Positions 36,655 to 45,622 of a stretch of DNA of 64,000 nucleotides are shown piece after piece (the first letter of the stretch is position 1; every line of letters begins with the position of its first letter). The notes below the pieces were generated by a model. It was not told the origin of the DNA. It was given only the letters and a program-made list of their open reading frames with translations, and did no database searches. This DNA comes from Winogradskyella eximia (GTDB lineage Bacteria > Bacteroidota > Bacteroidia > Flavobacteriales > Flavobacteriaceae): the NCBI RefSeq assembly GCF_003386165.1, contig NZ_QRDV01000002.1:310001-374000 (forward strand), read 5' to 3'. Position numbers and translations under genes: made by a program.

Positions 36655-36685
36655 TTGCGTTCTTTAAAATGTTGCGTTACATTTG
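36655..36685 (+). promoter_or_regulatory. Promoter of the tRNA operon
   Basis: TTG (36655-36657), 20 bases, TACATTTG (36678-36685) fits the Bacteroidota consensus exactly and lies 34 bases upstream of the first tRNA. It is one of the best promoter matches in the window. Confidence 0.75.
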
Positions 36686-36719
36686 CATCCGCATTTAAAG
36701 GAATGTTCTTATAAATATT

Positions 36720-36808
36720 GGAGAGGTGCCTGAGTGGCCGAAAGGAGCGGTTTGCTAAATCGTCGTCGGTGGAAACACTGACCCAGGGTTCGAATCCCTG
36801 TCTCTCCG
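36720..36808 (+). tRNA. tRNA-Ser (GCT)
   Basis: Full cloverleaf of 89 nt. The acceptor stem pairs GGAGAGG with TCTCTCC, the anticodon loop TTGCTAA gives GCT, the long variable arm typical of tRNA-Ser is present, and the T-arm has GGTTCGAATCC. The CCA end is not encoded. It is the first of three tRNAs in a row and reads AGC/AGT codons. Confidence 0.95.
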
Positions 36809-36859
36809 CAAATTTACTACAGCTTATGCGACTGTAAGTAATTTTAAAGATAATCAATT

Positions 36860-36934
36860 CGGGGTGTAGCGTAGCCCGGTTATCGCGCCACGTTTGGGAC
36901 GTGGAGGCCGCAGGTTCGAATCCTGCCACCCCGA
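36860..36934 (+). tRNA. tRNA-Pro (TGG)
   Basis: 75 nt. Acceptor stem CGGGGTG pairs with CACCCCG, anticodon stem CCACG/CGTGG closes the loop TTTGGGA with anticodon TGG, and the T-arm reads GGTTCGAATCC. CCA is not encoded. It is the second gene of the tRNA operon. Confidence 0.95.
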
Positions 36935-36971
36935 CTTTTATTGAATTTTTTAGAGTTTTACTCTTTAAGAT

Positions 36972-37045
<74 letters not shown>

Positions 37046-37046
37046 C

Positions 37047-37080
37047 AAAAAGCCTTAACATTTATGTTGAGGTTTTTTTG
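37047..37080 (+). terminator. Terminator of the tRNA operon
   Basis: Stem CCTTAACA (37053-37060) with TGTTGAGG (37065-37072), one wobble pair and a 4-nt loop, is followed by seven T residues. It lies just after tRNA-Arg. Confidence 0.88.
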
Positions 37081-37177
37081 TGTTTAAAAATGAATAACTC
37101 CATTCCCTAAATTATAAAACGCTCTAGTAATATAACATAATTAGAGCGTCTGTAAAATCTATAATATCATCTTCTTT

Positions 37178-39229
37178 TTATTCAGGATATTCAATTCTAA
37201 GATGATAAATATTAGCTAATTTATGTTTAAGTACTTTCTTTATAGATTGAATTTCTTTAAACGTGATATCTGCATTTAAAAACTGACCACTCTCCATTTG
37301 CTTATTAATGATGTTTTCAACAAAATCATTAATTTTTGTACTAGTCGGTTCTTTTAAACTTTTTGAGGCAGCCTCAACACTATCGCACATCATTAATATA
37401 GCAGTCTCTTTGCTGAAAGGTTTAGGGCCAGGATATGTAAAATCGCTTGGGTCAACATTTTCATTTTCTGCTTTTTCCTTCATGTAAAAATAATACACCA
37501 AACTAGTTCCATGATGGGTTCTAATAAAATCGATGACTCTATCTGGTAAATTATGTTTTTTAGCAATCTCTATACCTCTAATAGTGTGATCAATTATAAT
37601 TTTAGCAGATTCTTTTGATGAAAGTTCATCATGCGGATTTATACCTGTACTTTGATTTTCGGTGAAATAAGTTGGATTATCCATCTTGCCAATATCATGA
37701 TATAAAGCTCCTACTCTAATCAACATAGCGTTAGCACCTATTTCATTTGCCGAAGCTTCTGCTAAATTAGCAACGTTTAAAGAATGATGAAATGTACCAG
37801 GAGCCCTATTGGATAATTCTTTTAATAATTTTGTATTGGTATCAGAAAGCTCTAATAAAGATACATCAGAAACCAAACCAAATATTTTCTCATATATATA
37901 AATTAATGGTTGAACAAATAGTGTCGCTAAACCACAAAGCACAAACAACCCAAAGGTTTCCCATTTTAATCCTGTTAACTGCCCTTCATGAATTACAAAA
38001 AAGGCAAAGTAAGCTATGATATAAATAAATGTTATTTGACCGACTGAGATAAAAAGATTTGCTCTTTTATATAATTCAGAAACCGTTAAAATCGTCACCA
38101 TTCCTGCAATAATTTGAAGAAACATATACTCATAACTATTAGGCACAATAAAACCCAAAAGTAAAACCGTAAGCACATGTGTAAACAACCCGAGTCTAGC
38201 ATCAAAAAAGGCTTTTAACACCAATGGTAATATACATAATGGAACAACATATATATATTGAGAGTTAAAATTTATTACCAAGGTGCTTAAAAAGACCATC
38301 AATGCAATATTGAAAAATATGAAAGTTACCTTTGTATTATTTAAGAAAACTTCGATTCTATACTTTCTTAAAAATAGTAATAACATTAAAAGCGCTAAGG
38401 CTACAAGCAATGTATATGCTATAAGTACCCAATTGTAATTGGCGGAGTTCCATACTTGTGATTCGTATTCGGATTTTAAAGAACTTAAAATATCGTACTG
38501 ATTATCTTCAACAACCTGACCTTTAGAAACTATAAGTTGTTCTTTTTCAATACGTCCTCTCGTTAATGAAATACGAGATAGTTCTTCTTCAAGTGCTTTT
38601 TCACTTAAACTTTTATTAAGTTGAACATTCGGCTTTATAACATCGAAAAAAATCGACAACATTCGCTTTTTAAAATCTACAGATAATGTGTTTCCTAAGT
38701 CTTTCTCAACAAGTTGTCTCCATTGACTTAATTCGTATAAGTTACCATATTCTATCTCTTTTATTATTGTATTAGAGGTCGTTAATATTACAGGTCTATC
38801 TTTATCATAACTATAATCTAAATCTAAGATTCCGGAGCTGTATAACTTATTTAATAATGACTCTCCCTGTTTGTATAAAATAGAATTTTCAATTTTAATG
38901 GAGCTCGAATCTTTAAATACTTGATGAAACCTTGTAGAATAATCAGACAAAACAATTGCTTCAGTCCCTTGATTGACTTCAAAATATAAAGGACTTTGAT
39001 GTTCTATTTCACGTCTTTCTTTAGCTATTTCATCTTGAGATTTCTTAATCGCAAAATTAAACGGAGCGTATAAATTTTCAGATTGCCATGGTTTTCCCTT
39101 TTCAAAAGAATATTTAAACTTACCTGTTTTAGGAAAAAGATAAACAATGAAAAGTGTAGTCAATAAGAATAATAATATCTTATAGACTAGCGCATGATTC
39201 TTATACCATTTGTTGAGGAATACATTCAT
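37178..39229 (-). CDS. 7TM-HD (PgpH-type) cyclic-di-AMP phosphodiesterase-like protein
   Basis: A 683-residue HDIG protein. It has one N-terminal TM helix (about 18-36), an extracytoplasmic 7TMR-HDED sensor domain (40-265), a block of about seven TM helices (270-465) and a C-terminal HD domain with HHSLNVANLAE, YHDIGKMDNP and a later HHGT motif. Family members such as Listeria PgpH hydrolyse c-di-AMP, so this protein likely lowers that messenger in response to an external signal; activity is inferred from the family. I chose the ATG at 39229; the open frame extends two codons upstream to a TTG. Confidence 0.9.
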   Translation of the reverse strand: MNVFLNKWYKNHALVYKILLFLLTTLFIVYLFPKTGKFKYSFEKGKPWQSENLYAPFNFAIKKSQDEIAKERREIEHQSPLYFEVNQGTEAIVLSDYSTRFHQVFKDSSSIKIENSILYKQGESLLNKLYSSGILDLDYSYDKDRPVILTTSNTIIKEIEYGNLYELSQWRQLVEKDLGNTLSVDFKKRMLSIFFDVIKPNVQLNKSLSEKALEEELSRISLTRGRIEKEQLIVSKGQVVEDNQYDILSSLKSEYESQVWNSANYNWVLIAYTLLVALALLMLLLFLRKYRIEVFLNNTKVTFIFFNIALMVFLSTLVINFNSQYIYVVPLCILPLVLKAFFDARLGLFTHVLTVLLLGFIVPNSYEYMFLQIIAGMVTILTVSELYKRANLFISVGQITFIYIIAYFAFFVIHEGQLTGLKWETFGLFVLCGLATLFVQPLIYIYEKIFGLVSDVSLLELSDTNTKLLKELSNRAPGTFHHSLNVANLAEASANEIGANAMLIRVGALYHDIGKMDNPTYFTENQSTGINPHDELSSKESAKIIIDHTIRGIEIAKKHNLPDRVIDFIRTHHGTSLVYYFYMKEKAENENVDPSDFTYPGPKPFSKETAILMMCDSVEAASKSLKEPTSTKINDFVENIINKQMESGQFLNADITFKEIQSIKKVLKHKLANIYHLRIEYPE

Positions 39230-39341
39230 ATACAATCAAATGTAATAAATATTAAAATTTTAGAATGCTAATATCATTAATACATTCTAAAATCTCTTAA
39301 AAAATGTTTAATTTCGCAGTATAATATCAAACATAATCACA

Positions 39342-40520
39342 ATGAATAAGGACGTCGTTATCGTTTCAGCAGTTAGAACACCAATAGGAAGTTTTTTAGG
39401 AAGCTTATCTACAGTACCAGCACCTCGATTAGGAGCTGCGGCAATTAAAGGAGCTTTAAATAAAATTAATTTAAAACCTGAATTAGTAGATGAAGTTATA
39501 ATGGGAAATGTTGTGCAAGCTGGTACAGGTCAAGCACCTGCAAGGCAAGCAGCTATTTATGCTGGAATACCGAATACAGTACCTTGCTCTACCGTAAACA
39601 AAGTTTGTGCTTCTGGAATGAAAGCTGTAATGCAAGCTGCTCAAGCCATACAACTAGGTGATGCTGACATTGTTGTTGCTGGTGGTATGGAAAATATGAG
39701 TTTAATTCCGCATTATTATCATGCTAGAACAGCTACTAAGTTCGGTCCTGCAACTTTGGAAGATGGTATGCAAAAAGATGGATTAGTTGATGCTTATGAC
39801 CAAAATGCTATGGGAGTTTGTGCAGATGCATGTGCTACTGAATATGAATTTTCAAGAGAAGATCAAGATGCTTTTGCTATTCAGTCTTACGAACGTTCAA
39901 AAGCGGCTTGGGATGCTGGTAAATTTAATGATGAAGTAATTCCTGTTGAAGTGCCTCAACGTCGAGGAGAACCAGTTATCGTTGATAAAGATGAAGAATA
40001 TACTAACGTAAGAATGGATAAAATTCCATCATTGCGTCCTGCTTTTACTAAAGATGGAACTGTAACAGCTGCAAATGCTTCAACAATTAATGACGGAGCT
40101 GCTGCAATGGTATTAATGAGCAGAGAAAAAGCAAATGAATTAGGTCTTAAACCAATTGCAATTATAAAAGGATATGCTGATGCTGCACATGAGCCAAATT
40201 GGTTTACAACGGCACCAGCTAAAGCATTACCTAAAGCGTTATCAAAAGCAAATATGGATATAAAAGATATTGAGTTTTTTGAATTTAATGAAGCTTTTTC
40301 TATTGTTGGTTTAGCAAACATGAAAATTCTAGGATTAAACGATAGTAATGTAAATGTTAATGGTGGTGCTGTTTCTTTAGGTCATCCGCTTGGATGTTCT
40401 GGAGTAAGAATTTTAGTCACATTACTTAACGTATTAAAGCAAAATAACGCTAAATATGGAGCTGCTGCGATTTGTAATGGTGGTGGTGGTGCTTCTGCAA
40501 TGGTATTAGAACGCGCTTAA
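39342..40520 (+). CDS. Acetyl-CoA C-acyltransferase (thiolase)
   Basis: A 392-residue thiolase. The acyl-binding Cys lies in VNKVCASGMKAVMQAA (Cys near 88), the GEAFxxxG-type segment is EFFEFNEAFSIVG, and the second catalytic Cys is in AAICNGGGGASAMVLE near the C-terminus, with NVNGGAVSLGHPLGCSG carrying the active His. This is the degradative or acetoacetyl-CoA thiolase type used for beta-oxidation or ketone-body metabolism. It is followed ten bases later by an NlpC/P60 gene that is functionally unrelated but probably co-transcribed. Confidence 0.94.
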   Translation: MNKDVVIVSAVRTPIGSFLGSLSTVPAPRLGAAAIKGALNKINLKPELVDEVIMGNVVQAGTGQAPARQAAIYAGIPNTVPCSTVNKVCASGMKAVMQAAQAIQLGDADIVVAGGMENMSLIPHYYHARTATKFGPATLEDGMQKDGLVDAYDQNAMGVCADACATEYEFSREDQDAFAIQSYERSKAAWDAGKFNDEVIPVEVPQRRGEPVIVDKDEEYTNVRMDKIPSLRPAFTKDGTVTAANASTINDGAAAMVLMSREKANELGLKPIAIIKGYADAAHEPNWFTTAPAKALPKALSKANMDIKDIEFFEFNEAFSIVGLANMKILGLNDSNVNVNGGAVSLGHPLGCSGVRILVTLLNVLKQNNAKYGAAAICNGGGGASAMVLERA

Positions 40521-40529
40521 CCAAACCCT

Positions 40530-41279
40530 ATGCAATACGGCATTTGCAATCTTGGAATTGTACCCATACGTTTAGAACCTAGCGATACCAGTGAAATGGT
40601 AACGCAAGCTTTGTATGGTGATTTTTTTAAAGTGTTAGAACAGCGTAAAAAATGGAGCCGTATTCGATTTGCTTTCGATAATTATGAAGGCTGGATTGAT
40701 AATAAGCAATATTTAGAAATCGAAAATTCTAACTACAATGAATTGGATAAATCTCACATTAATTTATCTAAGGATTTAATTGAATTTGTGGCTGATTCTT
40801 CTAATCAACTCTACCCTATTCCTGTTGGCTCAGACTTAAATGGATTAAACTTACTTCAACATCATTTTGATGGTATTGCTTTAACTGATAAATGCGCGAA
40901 AGAAAACATTGTTAAATCATCATTTTTATTTTTAAATGCCCCTTATCTATGGGGAGGAAAAACCCCTTTCGGAATTGACTGTTCTGGTTTCACTCAAATG
41001 GTTTATAAACTTAATGGTTATAAAATATTTAGAGACGCATCTGAACAAGCAAAACAAGGAGAGGCGCTAAGTTTTATTGAAGAAAGTGAACCAGGTGATT
41101 TAGCTTTTTTTGATAATGCAGAAGGTAACATTACACATGTAGGTATTATAATGGAAGACAATTACATTATTCATGCACATGGAAAGGTTAGAATAGATCG
41201 TTTAGATCATAGTGGTATATATAATATTGATACAAATACTCATACACACAAATTAAGAGTTATAAAAAAGATTGTATAA
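40530..41279 (+). CDS. C40 family (NlpC/P60) peptidase with SH3-like domain
   Basis: A 249-residue cysteine peptidase. N-terminal SH3b-like repeats (about 1-120) precede the NlpC/P60 domain at 125-249, whose catalytic triad is visible as Cys151 (FGIDCSGFTQ), His203 (ITHVGII) and His215 (IIHAHG). The family cleaves gamma-D-Glu-diaminopimelate bonds in peptidoglycan stem or recycled peptides. No signal peptide is present, so a cytoplasmic recycling role, as in the YkfC group, is likely. It ends at a bidirectional terminator. Confidence 0.9.
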   Translation: MQYGICNLGIVPIRLEPSDTSEMVTQALYGDFFKVLEQRKKWSRIRFAFDNYEGWIDNKQYLEIENSNYNELDKSHINLSKDLIEFVADSSNQLYPIPVGSDLNGLNLLQHHFDGIALTDKCAKENIVKSSFLFLNAPYLWGGKTPFGIDCSGFTQMVYKLNGYKIFRDASEQAKQGEALSFIEESEPGDLAFFDNAEGNITHVGIIMEDNYIIHAHGKVRIDRLDHSGIYNIDTNTHTHKLRVIKKIV

Positions 41280-41311
41280 AAAAAAGCGACTTTTCAGTCG
41301 CTTTTTTTTAT
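41279..41311. terminator. Bidirectional terminator
   Basis: Arms AGCGACT (41285-41291) and AGTCGCT (41296-41302) with a 4-nt loop sit between an A-run and an eight-base T-run. It closes the thiolase-NlpC/P60 unit and the convergent gyrA-TPR unit. Confidence 0.88.
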
Positions 41312-41329
41312 ACAATCTTAAACTATGGT

Positions 41330-42619
41330 TTAATTACCACCTGCTGCTGAAGCTTCTAATTCTTCAACTTTAGCTCTCATCATTTTAAACTTATCTGTTT
41401 CACCTAATGCGCTATAAATATTCATTAAAGTTTTTGCTGCGTTAACATTAGTCTTTTTTAAATCTAATGCTTTTTCTAAAAATGGAATAGCATCATAGTA
41501 TAATTGTGAACGTTTTTCTTTTAATTCATCATACTTTCTGTTATCAGCAGAACTAGTACCTAAACTATTCATTTCTTCAACGATTTTTGCTTCACCTTCT
41601 AACATCACAACAGCTATATTATTATAAGCATCAACATAAGTTGGATTAATTGCTATCGCTTTTTCATAATACTTAATAGCAGCTTCTGGATTACCACCTT
41701 CTGCGGCTAATACACCCAAGTTGTACTGTAACTCTGCATTATTAGGATCTTTTTGTGTTGCTTCTTCCATCAACTCTTTAAACTTAACTCTATTACCCAT
41801 TTTTAAGTATACGTTTGCTTCAGATAATAATAAACCTATATCTTCTGGGTTTTCTGCTCTAGCATCTGCCATAGCTCCTAAAGCTTTTTCATTATCTCCT
41901 TGAGATACATAAATCAAAGCAATATTTTTTACAATTTCAGCCGCCTTTGACTCGCTTCTATCATCTCTAGGATTAGAATGCATTTTTGCTTTTACAGATA
42001 AATCTCTAGATGTTTTATCTCCAAAACTTTCTTCAACATTTGTCTGAACATTTGTAGCGTAATAATTCATTTCCGAACCATCATAACCTAAATTTTTAAG
42101 TTGAATGTAATAATCTAAAGCAGTATCATAATCTTGAGAAGTTACGGCTGCAGAAGCTGCATAATACAAATACAATGTATCTTTAGGAGACATTTTATAA
42201 ACTTTCTCAAATCCCTTTGCAGCTACTTTATAGTTTTTATTAGTAAATGCGTCATTGGCTTTTGTTAAGAATGTATTCATCATTCCCGTAGTCATTGTAT
42301 TAGCCTCTTGAGTATATTTTAACTTACCCATTTTAGATTCTAATGCTTTTAAATTGTCTAAACTTGAAATAGCTTCATCAATATTAGCATTTGTACCAGT
42401 ACCATTTGCATATAACGCTTGTGCTTTTAATAAATAAAACTTAGCTTTAGACTTATCGTCCATACTTCCAATTAAAGCTTCCGCAGCAGAAGCTGCTGAT
42501 TTAGCATCCGCAAAATTTGAATTTTTGAGTGCTTTCTCAATTGCCTTTATCTCGTTTTTTTGCGCAAAAGACATTGACGTAATTGCCAAGAGTAGCACTA
42601 ATGTCATTAATTTTTTCAT
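41330..42619 (-). CDS. Exported tetratricopeptide-repeat protein
   Basis: A signal peptide (MKKLMTLVLLLAITSMSFAQ) leads a 410-residue periplasmic protein made of TPR-like helix pairs. The clearest repeat is around residues 295-330 (ELQYNLGVLAAEGGNPEAAIKYYEKAIAINPTYVDAYNNIA in the usual 34-residue spacing); others are degenerate. TPRs mediate protein-protein contacts; no partner is shown. The ATG lies 27 bases after the gyrA stop, so the pair is probably one transcript ending at the terminator at 41279-41311. Confidence 0.88.
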   Translation of the reverse strand: MKKLMTLVLLLAITSMSFAQKNEIKAIEKALKNSNFADAKSAASAAEALIGSMDDKSKAKFYLLKAQALYANGTGTNANIDEAISSLDNLKALESKMGKLKYTQEANTMTTGMMNTFLTKANDAFTNKNYKVAAKGFEKVYKMSPKDTLYLYYAASAAVTSQDYDTALDYYIQLKNLGYDGSEMNYYATNVQTNVEESFGDKTSRDLSVKAKMHSNPRDDRSESKAAEIVKNIALIYVSQGDNEKALGAMADARAENPEDIGLLLSEANVYLKMGNRVKFKELMEEATQKDPNNAELQYNLGVLAAEGGNPEAAIKYYEKAIAINPTYVDAYNNIAVVMLEGEAKIVEEMNSLGTSSADNRKYDELKEKRSQLYYDAIPFLEKALDLKKTNVNAAKTLMNIYSALGETDKFKMMRAKVEELEASAAGGN

Positions 42620-42646
42620 CTTGTAATAAATAATTTGTTGTTAATT

Positions 42647-45199
42647 TTAGTTTTCAGTTTCATTATTATCAATAGCCGTGCCATCTTCATTAGAATCTTG
42701 ATCGTCAGATAATTCCGACTCAATTACTTCTTCTTCTATATCTTCTATATCCTCCTCCTCATCTTTCATAACTTTAGCTACAGCTGCAATAGAATCGTTT
42801 CCTTTAAGGTTAATTAGTTTCACCCCTTGAGTTGCTCGTCCCATTACACGTAAATCTGCTACTGCCATACGAATTGCAATACCAGATTTATTGATGATCA
42901 TTAAATCATCTTCATCTGTTACATTTTTAATTGATACTAAATTACCAGTCTTTTCAGTGATAGAAATAGTTTTTACACCTTTTCCTCCTCTATTTGTAAT
43001 TCTATAATCTTCTAAGCTAGAACGTTTTCCATATCCATTTTCAGAAACAACAAGAATGTTACTTTCCATATCATCAACAGCAATCATTCCTATAACTTCA
43101 TCAGTTTTTTCATCTTGAAGTCTAATTCCACGTACACCTGAGGCATTTCTACCCATTGGTCTTGTCTTAGCTTCTTCAAAACGAATGGCTTTACCAGATT
43201 TTAAAGCCAACATTACTTGGCTTTCACCTGTTGTTAACTTTGCTTCTAATAAAACATCATCTTCTTTAATAGTAATAGCATTAATACCATTAGATCTTGG
43301 ACGAGAATATTGCTCTAAAGATGTTTTCTTAACCTGACCTTGTTTAGTCGCCATTATTACATAGTGACTATTAATATAATCTTCATCTTTTAGATCTTGA
43401 GTACAAATGAAAGCCATCACTTTATCATCTTGCTCAATATTTATTAAATTCTGAATGGCTCTACCTTTTGAAGTTTTAGATCCTTCTGGGATTTCATAAA
43501 CACGCATCCAGAAACATTTTCCTTTTTGTGTAAAGAATAACATATATTGATGGTTAGTACCAACAAATAAATGCTCTAAGAAATCTTCATTACGAGTTGT
43601 TGAAGCTTTCTGCCCAACTCCTCCTCTATTCTGAGTCTTATATTCTGTAAGCGATGTACGTTTAATATAACCAGCATGAGAAATTGTAATCACCACTTGT
43701 GCATCTGGTATCATATCCTCAATACTCAAGTCTCCACCAGCATATTCTATAACAGAACGACGGTCATCACCATATTTATCTCTAACAACTTCAAGCTCTC
43801 CTTTAATAATATCCATACGACGTTCTTTCTTGTCTAGGATATCTTTAAGATCTATAATTGTCTTCATTATTTCTTCGTACTCAGCACGCAATTTGTCTTG
43901 TTCTAGACCTGTTAACTGACGTAAACGCATCTCAACAATCGCTTTCGCCTGAATTTCTGACAGTTTAAAACGTTCAATTAAATTATTACGAGCTTCATCT
44001 GCATTAGATGATGCACGAATAATTTTAATCACTTCATCAATATTATCTGATGCAATAATTAAACCTTCTAATATATGAGCACGTTCTTCTGCTTTTCGTA
44101 ATTCATACGTAGTACGTCTAACAACAACATCATGTCTATGCTCTACGAAATAATGAATTAATTCCTTTAAGTTTAATAATTGAGGACGTCCATTTACTAA
44201 CGCAATATTATTAACGCTAAAAGATGTCTGTAAAGAAGAATACTTATATAATTTATTAAGGACAATGTTAGGAATCGCATCACGCTTTAAAACGTACACG
44301 ATACGCATACCATTTCTATCCGATTCATCACGAATAGAAGCAATACCATCCATTTTCTTTTCGTTAACTAAATCAGCAGTCTTCTTAATCATGTCTGCTT
44401 TGTTAACTTGGTAAGGAATCTCAGTTACAATGATACATTCTCTACCTTGTACTTCTTCGATTATCGCTTTTCCACGCATAACAATACGCCCACGACCAGT
44501 ATGAAAAGCTTCCTTTACACCATCATAACCATAGATAGTACCTCCAGTTGGAAAATCTGGTGCTTTTATATGTTGAATTAATTCATCAATCTCTATATCA
44601 TTATTGTCAATATATGCAATGGTACCATTAACAACTTCAGTTAAATTATGCGGAGGCATGTTAGTAGCCATACCAACAGCAATACCAGATGCTCCATTTA
44701 CTAAGAGCCCAGGAATACGTGTTGGAAGAACGGTTGGTTCCTCTAACGTATCATCAAAATTTAATTTATGATCTACTGTTTCTTTATCGATATCTGCCAA
44801 CATGTCTTCAGATATCTTACGCATTCTTGCTTCTGTATAACGCATTGCCGCAGGACTATCACCATCTACAGACCCAAAGTTACCCTGTCCATCGACTAAC
44901 ATGTAACGTAAACTCCATTCTTGAGCCATACGTACCATTGCGTCATAAACTGAGGTATCTCCATGTGGATGATACTTTCCTAAAACTTCACCTACAATTC
45001 TTGCTGACTTTTTATGTGCACTATTTGCTCTAATACCAAGTTCATGCATACCGTAAAGTACACGTCTATGAACTGGTTTTAAACCATCTCTTACATCTGG
45101 TAACGCACGTGACACAATGACTGACATTGAATAATCAATGTAAGCCGATTTCATTTCATCTTCAATGTTAATTGGAATGAGTTTTTCTCCTTCTGCCAT
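42647..45199 (-). CDS. gyrA: DNA gyrase subunit A
   Basis: The breakage-reunion subunit of gyrase. The catalytic Tyr is Tyr121 ([10 protein letters not shown]), the quinolone-determining region is [12 protein letters not shown], and the GyrA box reads QNRGGVGQ near residue 525. Six C-terminal beta-pinwheel repeats follow, and the last 45 residues are an acidic tail. Length is 850, typical for Bacteroidota. The residue corresponding to E. coli Ser83 is Thr82 and that to Asp87 is Asp86; this is not evidence of resistance. It is divergent from clpC across a 423-base gap and likely co-transcribed with the TPR gene. Confidence 0.97.
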   Translation of the reverse strand: MAEGEKLIPINIEDEMKSAYIDYSMSVIVSRALPDVRDGLKPVHRRVLYGMHELGIRANSAHKKSARIVGEVLGKYHPHGDTSVYDAMVRMAQEWSLRYMLVDGQGNFGSVDGDSPAAMRYTEARMRKISEDMLADIDKETVDHKLNFDDTLEEPTVLPTRIPGLLVNGASGIAVGMATNMPPHNLTEVVNGTIAYIDNNDIEIDELIQHIKAPDFPTGGTIYGYDGVKEAFHTGRGRIVMRGKAIIEEVQGRECIIVTEIPYQVNKADMIKKTADLVNEKKMDGIASIRDESDRNGMRIVYVLKRDAIPNIVLNKLYKYSSLQTSFSVNNIALVNGRPQLLNLKELIHYFVEHRHDVVVRRTTYELRKAEERAHILEGLIIASDNIDEVIKIIRASSNADEARNNLIERFKLSEIQAKAIVEMRLRQLTGLEQDKLRAEYEEIMKTIIDLKDILDKKERRMDIIKGELEVVRDKYGDDRRSVIEYAGGDLSIEDMIPDAQVVITISHAGYIKRTSLTEYKTQNRGGVGQKASTTRNEDFLEHLFVGTNHQYMLFFTQKGKCFWMRVYEIPEGSKTSKGRAIQNLINIEQDDKVMAFICTQDLKDEDYINSHYVIMATKQGQVKKTSLEQYSRPRSNGINAITIKEDDVLLEAKLTTGESQVMLALKSGKAIRFEEAKTRPMGRNASGVRGIRLQDEKTDEVIGMIAVDDMESNILVVSENGYGKRSSLEDYRITNRGGKGVKTISITEKTGNLVSIKNVTDEDDLMIINKSGIAIRMAVADLRVMGRATQGVKLINLKGNDSIAAVAKVMKDEEEDIEDIEEEVIESELSDDQDSNEDGTAIDNNETEN

Positions 45200-45622
45200 A
45201 TATAAAATTAATTAGTTTTTTTGTGAATTTTCATAACGTGCTAATATAACCAAAATACTACTGTTTATAGCCAAATTCATTATCGTTTTTAGTATTTTTT
45301 ATTAACAATATTTGATATCTTTTTAGTTAATAAGTATCTCTATATTTTCTTTGATATAAAATGCTTTTTTAGTCTCTTCGTTTGTAACATATTTTGAATA
45401 CTAAAAAACGTTAAAATTAATCATTTAATTCGTTTTTATTAGACTTGTATTTTAGTAGAAATCAAAACCTTAGCCAAGGCTATACTTGAATCTCCTATTT
45501 TATAGAAGAATTATATAATTCAAATTATTTATGACTCATTTTAAAATTCATTTGGTTTAGGTACAGTTTTTGCCTTATAGTCAATATGTTTTTATTATTT
45601 TTAAAGCAGAAAGGAATATAGT
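45200..45622. promoter_or_regulatory. Intergenic region between gyrA and clpC (divergent)
   Basis: A 423-base AT-rich gap that must contain both promoters. It holds a perfect 14-bp palindrome, GAATTATATAATTC (45508-45521), and a short inverted repeat TAGCC-AA-GGCTA (45471-45482). No tRNA, convincing small gene or full promoter match was found. It is a good place for regulatory sites of the heat-inducible clpC gene. Confidence 0.4.

Noticed and set aside
44689..45033. Plus-strand frame of 114 codons opposite gyrA
   Set aside because: It is antisense to a highly conserved part of gyrA; composition is that of a shadow frame.
42647..45199. Thr82 in the GyrA quinolone region as a resistance change
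   Set aside because: Thr or Ser at this place is normal variation in many bacteria and cannot be called resistance from one sequence.
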